Positions 1-7,092 of a stretch of DNA of 11,054 bases are shown here, in pieces. The DNA is from SAR324 cluster bacterium (GTDB lineage Bacteria; SAR324; NAC60-12): contig JAKUUF010000042.1 in NCBI GenBank assembly GCA_022448705.1, positions 1-11,054 of the forward strand, written 5' to 3'. A program made the translations under genes and the position numbers. Each line of letters begins with the position of its first letter. Within the stretch, counting starts at the first letter, position 1. The notes under the pieces are model-generated. The model was not told the origin of the DNA. It saw only the letters and a program-made list of their open reading frames with translations, and ran no database searches.

Positions 1-1621
1 TTATTCCTCGTGAACACTGCTTGTCAACATATCCCAATATTGATTTTGTGTAATTCTCAGCATTGAACCCTTGAGGCAGGCCAGCTGAATTGACGCTATC
101 CTGATAATAAATAAGGGTAAGCACGGAAGGAATGAAGTAGCTCCATGGGGTTTTAAATTCATCCAGGGGAAGCATTTGTCTTTGCTCAGCAGCATCTGCT
201 TCTACCAAGGGAACTGATTGTTCGCTTATTTCCAATAAGACTCCAAGCGCACTTTGCGTAGACTTTATTTCCGATGTTCTAAATTTTAAGACAGACAACA
301 GCTTTTTCAGTCGCTGTCCTGCCTCATTTGTTTTAATACTGTCTTCCTTTGAGATATTTTCTTCACCGGTCAATACAGTCAGGCAGTGAAGTGCCGAGTA
401 GAGTTTTGAATATATTGATTCAGAATAATGTTTTTCCATCCGTTTAACTGTTTTTGACCAATCTTTAAGAGGTGTTCCTCTCGGAATCGTTTTTATCAGA
501 ACCAGAGAAAATTTCTGGCGGATACTTTCCAGCTCCTCGTCCCGCGGCATCTCAGGCACATAAAACTGAATCACTTTTTTCTCCCTTCTCAATTGCTGCA
601 TTCTGAAGCGAATTTGTGTACTTATTCCGTTCAGGTCTGTGTCTTCCGGTAAATTATCCAGTTCTGAGTGGAGTTCCTCAATAAAACCTGCCAGTGAAGA
701 AATTTCTTCAAGTTTCTTGAGCACTGAACGCATGTAATGTGTAATTTGTTTTTTTTCAAAGTTCTCATAGCTACCCCTCTCATGAGGCAAAATGTAATGC
801 AGTTGAGTGTTAAGTTGTTTAACACGTTCGATCATAGAATTAATAATTTGCTCAGGATTTGTACGCATTGACTCCTTAAATTCGGCAAACATCGAGTCAA
901 TTGTATTCTGCTCCTCCGTTGTAAGTGCCTGTTCCTGCCACTTGTCCCTCCATTCGCCTGTTAGCTGCCTGCGTATTTCGGCCCCCTGTTTTTCCATGGA
1001 TAATCTGTAAGATTCAGCAATGCTTTCACAATGCTTATCCAAACTTTCTGAAGGTAAGTTGAGCTCTGAAGCCAAATCCAGTATTTCCGGTACTGCTGCA
1101 GTTATCTGCTGTTTCCCATTTAAGTTTTGCCGGTAAAACTCCAGGGGCAGGATTTTTTCATCCAAGAAAATATTTCCATACAATTTGGAAAACAGATTAC
1201 GTGTAATATTGATAATAGCTTCTGCAGTATCCAGCTTTTCAGGAAGTATTATCATCACCTTGAAGCTTCTCGAATTGCTGATATATTTTATCCGGGATGC
1301 GGGAAGTGAAACATTTTTAGGCAAAGGTGTGCCAACTTCGGCTTCGTATGCGGTCTTATCAACAAATCGCAGCAGATGTCCGGCTGATTGAATATTCATG
1401 CCGAACTTTTCGGGAAAATCCAGAATTTCAGGAAGTCTTTCATTCAGAAAGGATTTGATTTCTTCAGGAACTGATTTCGAAAATTCTATCCGGAAAATTT
1501 TTGAGGCAGGTAATTGCAGTTTTTTTTGATCGTGCTCCCTGAGCTGGGATTCTCCGATGGTGCGTCTCTTCGGATCAAGACGCTCTTCTAAAGATTTTTC
1601 AATGCTGTCAAAGGACTTCAT
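1..1621 (-). CDS. Long hypothetical protein, C-terminus cut off by the window edge
   Basis: An open frame of 540 codons runs from ATG at 1621-1619 to the left edge without a stop; I read every codon, and the frame is still open at position 2. I do not recognise the family. The protein is hydrophilic and looks mostly helical, with no signal peptide or membrane segment, so it is probably cytoplasmic. Residues 41-170 look like a mixed alpha/beta part (for example KIFRIEF at 41-47 and FKVMIILPEKL at 120-130). Residues 200-350 are strongly charged and helical or coiled-coil-like (for example ERVKQLNTQL at 265-274 and SVLKKLEEISSL at 299-310). An AAGGGT lies about 8 bases upstream of the ATG as a possible ribosome binding site. 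The gene follows the small gene at 1661-1990 after a 39-base gap, so the two are probably one operon. That it is a real gene is well supported by the open length; its function is unknown. Confidence 0.85.
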   Translation of the reverse strand, partial: MKSFDSIEKSLEERLDPKRRTIGESQLREHDQKKLQLPASKIFRIEFSKSVPEEIKSFLNERLPEILDFPEKFGMNIQSAGHLLRFVDKTAYEAEVGTPLPKNVSLPASRIKYISNSRSFKVMIILPEKLDTAEAIINITRNLFSKLYGNIFLDEKILPLEFYRQNLNGKQQITAAVPEILDLASELNLPSESLDKHCESIAESYRLSMEKQGAEIRRQLTGEWRDKWQEQALTTEEQNTIDSMFAEFKESMRTNPEQIINSMIERVKQLNTQLHYILPHERGSYENFEKKQITHYMRSVLKKLEEISSLAGFIEELHSELDNLPEDTDLNGISTQIRFRMQQLRREKKVIQFYVPEMPRDEELESIRQKFSLVLIKTIPRGTPLKDWSKTVKRMEKHYSESIYSKLYSALHCLTVLTGEENISKEDSIKTNEAGQRLKKLLSVLKFRTSEIKSTQSALGVLLEISEQSVPLVEADAAEQRQMLPLDEFKTPWSYFIPSVLTLIYYQDSVNSAGLPQGFNAENYTKSILGYVDKQCSRGI

Positions 1622-1660
1622 GAATGTGCACCCTTGAAGGGTCTGCTTCACGACCAGAAA

Positions 1661-1990
1661 TCAATGTTTGAGAACAGAGGCAATAGCTTCGTTCCATTCT
1701 CTTAGTTCACGAGGACCTTCCAGTGAGGTTTTTAATTCTATTAAATCAATGAATTTTTTGTCTTCCAGATCAACATTAGGATACCTTCTTCGCAAGTATC
1801 CCCAAAGATTCAAGAAGTTTTCCTCAATCACCCATTCTTCATTTTTTGGCTTATATTCTGCCTTTGGCTGTTCAGTAAAAGGGTAGAAAACTTTCTTCAT
1901 TTGAATGTCTAGAAAACTGTGTTTTATTTTGATTATGGAAGCAATAAGGATTTCAAAAACTGTCAATATTCTCTCACCAGTGCTGTCCAA
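1661..1990 (-). CDS. Small hypothetical protein, TTG start, first gene of the left minus-strand pair
   Basis: This frame encodes 109 residues from a TTG start at 1990-1988, with AGGA about 11 bases upstream. An in-frame TAG lies just upstream of that TTG, so the start cannot be much earlier. Alternative starts are TTG at 1966 and ATG at 1900; the last would give 79 residues but has no visible ribosome binding site. I do not recognise the protein. The N-terminal 25 residues are fairly hydrophobic (VFEILIASIIKIK). The rest is charged, with an aromatic, acidic stretch (EEWVIEENFLNLWGYLRRR) followed by a likely helical C-terminus. No catalytic motif is visible. It sits 39 bases upstream of the long hypothetical gene on the same strand, which suggests that the two products act together, but nothing here shows how. 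Confidence 0.6.
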   Translation of the reverse strand: MDSTGERILTVFEILIASIIKIKHSFLDIQMKKVFYPFTEQPKAEYKPKNEEWVIEENFLNLWGYLRRRYPNVDLEDKKFIDLIELKTSLEGPRELREWNEAIASVLKH

Positions 1991-2466
1991 AATTATTTTT
2001 GTCCTATACTACATGTAGCAATATTGTTGCCTGATGATCAAATAATGCATCAGTAAATTTTATATTAAGCAGGATAATTGAAGTTAAAATACTGTATATA
2101 CTGATTAAAATTATTTAGTCAATCGTGTAAATTTTTTTCACATTAATTCCGTAGATTGATGAAAGATTTATTCCTGATGTCTTTTTGAGAAAAAAATTTG
2201 GAGGGAAAATGATAAAAAAGAAATCAGCCTGATTCGTTCATATTTGCTTAAAATTTATGGATAATTTTCTGGATTTTGAATATTTAATCAACTGTGTTTG
2301 ATATTTAAAAAGTAATCCATTGGAAAAAAATAAACTGGATTAACAACCGACGCACTGATGCAATTAACTACGTTTTGGATTGTAGCAAAACAGGATGAAT
2401 GTTATCTATAGTCATCAAAAAAGGAATTATTAAGCTGAATAAAAAAATACAACAAAAGAAGGCCCT
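1991..2466. other. AT-rich intergenic region of 476 bases between divergent genes
   Basis: No credible gene is visible. The interval separates the minus-strand pair on the left from eno on the right, so it should hold promoters for both. Visible items are: a 10-base palindrome CTACATGTAG at 2009-2018, just upstream of the small minus-strand gene; an inverted repeat CTGATG (2031-2036) / CATCAG (2048-2053) with an 11-base loop; a strong Shine-Dalgarno-like GGAGGG at 2200-2205, followed 3 bases later by a 7-codon ORF (2209-2232); and a possible -10 box for eno near 2407. I found no convincing promoter for the minus-strand pair. Confidence 0.6.
2407..2412 (+). promoter_or_regulatory. Possible -10 box for eno
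   Basis: TATAGT matches the TATAAT consensus at five of six positions and lies 54 bases before the eno start. The best -35-like hexamer nearby, TTGTAG at 2380-2385, is 21 bases away, which is too far for a standard sigma70 promoter, so this is a weak call. Confidence 0.3.
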
Positions 2467-3732
2467 ATGAAAGATCGCATCATTTCAATTGAAGCAATGG
2501 AAATATTGGATTCACGCGGCAACCCTACAATTCGAACAAGGGTAAGCCTGGAAAACGGAGTTTGCGGAACTGCTTCAGTACCTTCCGGAGCATCAACCGG
2601 AGAAAATGAGGCCCTTGAACTCCGTGATGGTGACAAGAGCCGTTACGGCGGAAAGGGTGTGCTCAAGGCCGTGGAAAACGTGAACAGGGAAATTGCTCCG
2701 GAACTGCTGGGAATGACCCCTGATAGGCAGGCTGAAATTGACAGGATGATGCTTAAGCTTGACGGCACTTCTGCAAAAAGCAACCTGGGAGCTAATGCTA
2801 TACTAAGTGTTTCCATGGCAACGGCAGCCACTGCAGCAAAGTCGCACAATGTTCCTCTGTACGCTTATCTGGGAGGAGTTTCAGGGTTTCGACTGCCAGT
2901 GCCTATGATGAATATCATAAATGGCGGAGAACATGCGGACAACAGTGTTGATTTGCAGGAATTCATGGTAATACCTTCCGGGGCCCCTTCTTTCCGGGAA
3001 GCCCTGCGTTATGGTGCGGAAACATTTCATGCCCTGAAAAAGATTTTGCAATCAAAAGGCTATGCCACTAGTGTAGGCGACGAAGGCGGTTTTGCCCCAA
3101 ATCTTAAAAGCAATGAAGAAGCCTGCGAAGTCATTATCGAAGCAATTCAAGCAGCAGGTTATGAGCCCGGGAAAGACATTTTCCTGGCTCTTGACGCGGC
3201 AGCTTCATCATTTTGTAATCAAGGCTCTTATGTTTTTCAGAAATCCGGATCAGGGACAAAAAACTCAACAGAGATGCTGGGATTTTACGGAAGCATGGTT
3301 GAAAAATATCCAATAGTTTCCATAGAAGATCCCATGGATGAACATGACTGGGATGGATTTTCTGCCATCACTAAAAAACTTGGGGATAAGATTCAAATTG
3401 TAGGAGACGACCTGTTTGTTACCAATACAGATTTTGTCAGGAAGGGTATCAGTAAAAAAGCAGCCAATGCCGTGCTGATCAAGCTTAATCAAATCGGAAC
3501 CGTCTCAGAAACTTTGGCCACAATTCAGCTTTGCCAAAAATCAGGCTGGAATTACATTATTTCACATCGCAGCGGGGAAACTGAAGACACGTTTATGGCG
3601 GACTTTGCAGTTGCAATGGCAGGCGGGCAGATCAAAACAGGCTCGGCTTCACGCAGCGAACGTATTGCGAAATATAATCGCTTGCTGGAAATTGAAGCCG
3701 AACTGGGTGAGTCAGCAATATTTGGGAGTTGA
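2467..3732 (+). CDS. eno: Enolase (2-phosphoglycerate dehydratase)
   Basis: Enolase interconverts 2-phosphoglycerate and phosphoenolpyruvate in glycolysis and gluconeogenesis; in bacteria it is cytosolic and needs Mg2+. The 421 residues are a normal length for a bacterial enolase. Visible family landmarks are the N-terminal EILDSRGNPT, the mobile loop GASTG with Ser43, His156 in GGEHADN, and the acid catalyst Glu206 in VGDEGGFAPN. The metal ligands are Asp243 in LALD, Glu287 in SIED and Asp314 in VGDDLFVTN. Lys339 is the catalytic base in the signature VLIKLNQIGTVSET; His367 lies in SHRSGETED and Lys390 in GQIKTGSASRSER. After Asp243 the usual AASEFY is AASSFC here, a small lineage oddity away from the metal ligands. 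The ATG is preceded by AGAAGG. murJ follows on the same strand after 54 bases, so co-transcription is possible. Confidence 0.98.
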   Translation: MKDRIISIEAMEILDSRGNPTIRTRVSLENGVCGTASVPSGASTGENEALELRDGDKSRYGGKGVLKAVENVNREIAPELLGMTPDRQAEIDRMMLKLDGTSAKSNLGANAILSVSMATAATAAKSHNVPLYAYLGGVSGFRLPVPMMNIINGGEHADNSVDLQEFMVIPSGAPSFREALRYGAETFHALKKILQSKGYATSVGDEGGFAPNLKSNEEACEVIIEAIQAAGYEPGKDIFLALDAAASSFCNQGSYVFQKSGSGTKNSTEMLGFYGSMVEKYPIVSIEDPMDEHDWDGFSAITKKLGDKIQIVGDDLFVTNTDFVRKGISKKAANAVLIKLNQIGTVSETLATIQLCQKSGWNYIISHRSGETEDTFMADFAVAMAGGQIKTGSASRSERIAKYNRLLEIEAELGESAIFGS

Positions 3733-3786
3733 TGGTCTTAACTTTTACACAATTAAAGCCTTCCTTAATCTGCAGAGCAATTATTC

Positions 3787-5394
3787 TTGACATCCATTCC
3801 ATTGAAAAATACTCCTGAAGAGTCCGGACGCATACTTAAACACGCAGGAACGATTACATTTTTCACCTTCCTGTCCCGAATACTGGGAGCGGCACGTGAC
3901 TTGGTGATTGCACATGTCTTTGGCGCCGGATGGATTACTGATGCGTTTGTGCAGGCATTCACCATTCCCAATGTTCTGCGGCGCCTGACAGCCGAAGGCT
4001 CGATGACTCTGGCGTTCCTTCCCCTTTATACCGAAATCCGTGAAAAAAATGATCCTCATGCTGCAAAGAAATTTGCTTCAAAAACATTGGGGCTAGTACT
4101 CGGGGTGACCACGATTTTAACCGGGCTTGGCATGATATTCAGTCCCCAGCTTGTTTTTCTTTTTGCTGCAGGTTTCGCATCAAGTCCGGAAAAGTTTGAA
4201 CTGACAGTGCTGCTGACACGGATCATGTTCCCGTATTTGATTTTTGTTTCGCTGGTTGCATGGTCGATGGGCATACTCAATGCTGAGGGCCATTTTGCCG
4301 CGCCGGCAGCAGCACCGATTTTTTTGAATGTTGGAATGATAGGAGCAGCTTTTGTAATTTCCCCTATGCTGGAAGAGCCGATCACAGGTATCGGAATCGG
4401 AGTTCTTTTGGGAGGGATTATACAAATATTAATTCAAGTACCATCCCTGAGAAAGGTTGGTCAGTCAATCACACCGAGAAACTTTTTCAATGACCAGAAT
4501 ATTCAGAAGCTGCTGAGACTACTTGCCCCCTCACTGGTCGGTGTGGCCGTCTACCAGATCAATATCATAGTACTGCGCAACCTCGCCAGTTTCATGCCAT
4601 CAGGACAAGTCACTCATTATTATAATGCCAGCAGGCTTTCTGAACTGACTCTGGGAGTATTTGCTTTTGCCATCACAACTGCAGGATTCCCTGAATTAAG
4701 CAAGCACACTGCAGACGCAAACTGGCAGAAAATCCGCAGCACAATGCGCTTCACCATGGCCACGACTTTGCTGGTGGTAATACCTGCCAGTATTGGGCTC
4801 GCATTTGCCGCTGAGCCAATTGTCTCCATGCTCTATTTTCACGGAGAATATGCATGGAGGGATGTTCAAAATACTGCGCTCACGCTGCAGGCTTTTGCTT
4901 TGAGCATTCCTGCGGTTGCACTGGTGCGGCTGCAGACATCAGTCTTTTTTTCCCTTAAAGACAGCTCTACTCCGGTTAAAATTTCACTTGTGAGTATTGT
5001 AGTGACGGGAATTTTAGGATGGTGGTGGAGTCAGAGCCTGGAAATTTTCGGACTTGCTCTGGGACTTGTTGCGGGCACATGGTTTCAGTTTATGCTGCTG
5101 CTTCTGTTTTTGCGCAGGCAGCCGGAACTTCGCAAAAGTTTCATGCCTCTGCGTTCAACATTACTTTATTTGATTGCTTCCGGAGGGATGTCAATTTTCA
5201 CCTGGCAGTTTGGACGGCAGGGGTTATGGGAGCAGGGACCGTTTCTCCTGCAAAACTGGACAGTATTTGCTGGCTTACTGGTAGGTTCTGCCTTGATTTA
5301 CTTAATATTGCTACTGCTTTTCAGGGAAGAGCAAGCAGTTAGAATTTCAATAAAACTGAAGTCAGGAATGAAAAACAGGAAGACTAAAAAATAG
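3787..5394 (+). CDS. murJ: Lipid II flippase MurJ (MVF family)
   Basis: MurJ moves lipid II, the peptidoglycan precursor, across the inner membrane. The 535-residue protein is very hydrophobic, with about 14 likely membrane helices as in the family. The N-terminal signature is clear: LSRILGAARDLVIAHVFG, then TDAFVQAFTIPNVLRRLTAEG and AFLPLYTE. Arg31, Arg37 and Arg65-Arg66 match the positions of the essential Arg18, Arg24 and Arg52-53 of E. coli MurJ. YNASRLSELTLG at 279-290 corresponds to helix 8, with Glu286 at the place of E. coli Glu273; the Asp of the usual YADRL is replaced here. The C-terminal tail is lysine-rich. No ATG is available near the N-terminus: an in-frame TAA lies about 20 bases upstream, so the start must be TTG at 3787 or TTG at 3802, and neither has a strong ribosome binding site. 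The gene follows eno by 54 bases and converges with the LysE-family gene. Confidence 0.95.
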   Translation: MTSIPLKNTPEESGRILKHAGTITFFTFLSRILGAARDLVIAHVFGAGWITDAFVQAFTIPNVLRRLTAEGSMTLAFLPLYTEIREKNDPHAAKKFASKTLGLVLGVTTILTGLGMIFSPQLVFLFAAGFASSPEKFELTVLLTRIMFPYLIFVSLVAWSMGILNAEGHFAAPAAAPIFLNVGMIGAAFVISPMLEEPITGIGIGVLLGGIIQILIQVPSLRKVGQSITPRNFFNDQNIQKLLRLLAPSLVGVAVYQINIIVLRNLASFMPSGQVTHYYNASRLSELTLGVFAFAITTAGFPELSKHTADANWQKIRSTMRFTMATTLLVVIPASIGLAFAAEPIVSMLYFHGEYAWRDVQNTALTLQAFALSIPAVALVRLQTSVFFSLKDSSTPVKISLVSIVVTGILGWWWSQSLEIFGLALGLVAGTWFQFMLLLLFLRRQPELRKSFMPLRSTLLYLIASGGMSIFTWQFGRQGLWEQGPFLLQNWTVFAGLLVGSALIYLILLLLFREEQAVRISIKLKSGMKNRKTKK

Positions 5395-5397
5395 TCT
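5381..5397. terminator. Small hairpin across the murJ stop codon, possible weak terminator
   Basis: A perfect 6-base inverted repeat, AGACTA (5381-5386) and TAGTCT (5392-5397), flanks an A5 loop. The right arm includes the murJ TAG stop. The stem is AT-rich and has no good T-run after it, so terminator function between the convergent genes is only a possibility. I see no better terminator in the 85 bases between murJ and the LysE-family gene. Confidence 0.25.
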
Positions 5398-5479
5398 ATT
5401 TCAAAGCATCACTTGCGTCAGACTGTAGCCTGCTGATAGCTGCCCCCATCGAATAAAGATTTGACTGGGAACGGAATTA

Positions 5480-6115
5480 TCAATTTTGCAGCAATCCCAG
5501 GAAAACCATACCTTCCAGCATCAGGTAAACCGCGAAGCCCATCAGCATCAGGCTGAGCAGCTGCATGATGCGTCGGTACAATAAGCCTTGCAGAAAATCT
5601 CTGGATTTACCGGCGGCAATTGCGAGAATCAGTTTTACACCTACCAGACCAAGGTAAAAACTCAAAAGAAAACTGAAACCTGTATCCCAATTATGTTGAA
5701 ATGATCGTACCATAAGGGGTCCCCCTACAGTAAACCAGAAAAGGTAAGGATTTGGGTTTGCCAGGTTAGCAATCATTATTTCTTTCAGCAGCAGCGGACG
5801 GGGAGTGCAATCCCGAAATTCTGAATTGGCGGCACGTATGCTTTTGATTCCCAGATTTAACAGGAAAATCGAACCAACTATGGAAATTCCACCCAGGAGC
5901 ATGTTCATGTTTGTAATCTGGGTGAACAGCAGGCCCGAAGCCAAAACAATAGGGGCGTCTGTAAGTAAAGGGATGCAGGCTACTTTTGCACCGGCGCGTT
6001 TGCCATGACGCAGGGTCTCGGAAATGATCAGCAGCAGCATGGGGCCGGGTGCGAATCCTGATGGTGCTCCAAGCAGCAAACCTGCTGTAAAAACCGCCCA
6101 AATACTTTCAATCAC
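5480..6115 (-). CDS. LysE/RhtB-family amino acid exporter
   Basis: LysE/RhtB proteins are inner-membrane exporters of amino acids or small relatives, normally about 200-220 residues with six hydrophobic segments; this one has 211. Hallmarks seen are the first segment ending in GFAPGPMLLLI (APGP at 22-25), then LRHGKRAGAKVA (35-46) and Asp53 in PLLTDAPIV, matching the conserved RAG and Asp region of the family. IANLANPNPYLFWF (115-128) corresponds to the family's NP-x-x-LFF block. Further hydrophobic segments lie near 75-90, 145-168 and 186-208. The start is GTG at 6115-6113, which overlaps the TGA of the upstream dapF homologue in a 4-base GTGA, so translation is probably coupled. The substrate cannot be read from the sequence; context suggests the product of the dapF homologue or a related amino acid. 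Confidence 0.9.
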   Translation of the reverse strand: MIESIWAVFTAGLLLGAPSGFAPGPMLLLIISETLRHGKRAGAKVACIPLLTDAPIVLASGLLFTQITNMNMLLGGISIVGSIFLLNLGIKSIRAANSEFRDCTPRPLLLKEIMIANLANPNPYLFWFTVGGPLMVRSFQHNWDTGFSFLLSFYLGLVGVKLILAIAAGKSRDFLQGLLYRRIMQLLSLMLMGFAVYLMLEGMVFLGLLQN

Positions 6116-6972
6116 GCGGAAGTTTCGGAATCAAGACATTCAGGATCAAGCGACATCCTGCCGACACGAGTAACCGGACCTCTCATGGAGATACTGTAAT
6201 CTTCATTGACCGTGATATCTAATTGCCCGCCGGGCATTAGAACCGCAATCTTGTTTTCACACAAACCAAGCCTGTGTGCAACTGATGCTGCAGCACAACT
6301 GCTGCTTCCGGATGCAAGTGTATAACCTGCACCACGTTCCCAGATTTCAATCCGGATTTTACCACGGTCCAGTACTTCCAGAAACTGCACATTTATTCGG
6401 TTTGGAAAGTTTTGGTGGGTTTCAATCAAGGGCCCAATCCTTCTGACTTCTTCTTGAGTTTGTTTTCCGTTCAGCACCACGCAGTGCGGATTACCGATTG
6501 TGGCAGCACAGAATTTCAGTTGTTGACCATCTATATCTATTGTTTCGTTCAACACTTCCCTGATTTTTCCTGCAACTGGAATTTTATCACTCTGGAAACT
6601 GACTTTACCCATCTCAACTGAAACATTTGATCGGTAATTCTGTACAAGTGCTGTTACAAGTCCTCCAGATGTCATTATTTTGAATTGAGAATCATTAACC
6701 TGCTTTTTGTCCCACAGAAAACGTGCGAAAATTCGCAGGCCGTTGCCGCTTTTCTCTGCAGTGCTTCCGTCCGGATTAAATATTTGGAGATTAAAGTATT
6801 TTCCGGAATCGTCTTTGCTGCCGACCAAAATTCCGTCCGCACCAAGTCCAAAATTACGATTGCAAATTTTGCGAACTTGTTCAGCAGTAAGTGAAATCAC
6901 TGGTAAATCTTTATTCCCGGAATCCAGAACAAGGTAATCGTTACCTAAGGCATGATATTTGAGAAATTTCAT
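6112..6972 (-). CDS. dapF: Diaminopimelate epimerase homologue with both catalytic cysteines replaced by serine
   Basis: DapF converts LL- to meso-diaminopimelate for lysine and peptidoglycan synthesis, using two cysteines as the acid-base pair. At 286 residues the length is typical and the fold landmarks are present: KYHALGNDYLVLD (5-17, substrate Asn11), FGLGADGILVG (41-51), NPDGS (66-70), GNPHCVV (160-166), INVQF (193-197) and ERGAG (212-216). The first active-site block, normally AExCGNG, reads AEKSGNG with Ser75. The second, normally T-x-A-C-G, reads TLASG with Ser221. The codons are AGC and TCC, so one base error cannot explain both. GAGE of the usual motif is also GAGY here. The protein may be an epimerase or racemase variant with another mechanism or substrate, or a non-catalytic paralogue. 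The start is ATG at 6972; no clear Shine-Dalgarno is seen. Membership of the DapF fold family is sure; DapF activity is not. Confidence 0.85.
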   Translation of the reverse strand: MKFLKYHALGNDYLVLDSGNKDLPVISLTAEQVRKICNRNFGLGADGILVGSKDDSGKYFNLQIFNPDGSTAEKSGNGLRIFARFLWDKKQVNDSQFKIMTSGGLVTALVQNYRSNVSVEMGKVSFQSDKIPVAGKIREVLNETIDIDGQQLKFCAATIGNPHCVVLNGKQTQEEVRRIGPLIETHQNFPNRINVQFLEVLDRGKIRIEIWERGAGYTLASGSSSCAAASVAHRLGLCENKIAVLMPGGQLDITVNEDYSISMRGPVTRVGRMSLDPECLDSETSA

Positions 6973-7000
6973 TATTTTCGAGGAAATTGTGAAAAACTCA

Positions 7001-7006
7001 ATTATA
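7001..7006 (-). promoter_or_regulatory. Likely -10 box for the dapF-like/LysE operon
   Basis: On the minus strand this reads TATAAT, a perfect -10 hexamer, 28 bases before the dapF-like ATG. That gives a leader of about 20-25 bases. The expected -35 position (about 7024-7029) holds no good TTGACA match. It suggests that the dapF homologue and the LysE-family gene can be transcribed separately from the 7093-8712 gene. Confidence 0.45.
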
Positions 7007-7044
7007 GACAGCAGCTGATTTTAAAGCTTTATTCTGACTAATCG

Positions 7045-7065
7045 AGTTAATATGACAAATTAACT
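7045..7065. repeat. Inverted repeat between the 539-aa gene and the dapF homologue
   Basis: Perfect 7-base arms AGTTAAT (7045-7051) and ATTAACT (7059-7065) flank a 7-base spacer. The repeat lies 27 bases downstream (minus strand) of the stop of the 7093-8712 gene and about 40 bases upstream of the candidate TATAAT. It could be an operator for the dapF-like promoter or a weak AT-rich terminator. On the plus strand it is followed by a short T-run; on the minus strand, the direction of the genes, it is not, which slightly favours an operator. Confidence 0.35.
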
Positions 7066-7092
7066 TTTAGAATTAATCAACGCTATTCAGAT

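Noticed and set aside
1..825. Short minus-strand frames at 1-195 and 631-825
   Set aside because: They are other-frame readings inside the continuous 540-codon frame that spans 1-1621; no frameshift is needed.
2009..2053. CTACATGTAG palindrome and CTGATG/CATCAG repeat as a terminator or attachment site
   Set aside because: The stems are short and AT-rich, with no T-run or second copy in the window to support either role.
3781..4829. Antisense frames of 69-109 codons opposite murJ
   Set aside because: They lie entirely opposite a clearly recognised gene and have no family signature or ribosome binding site.
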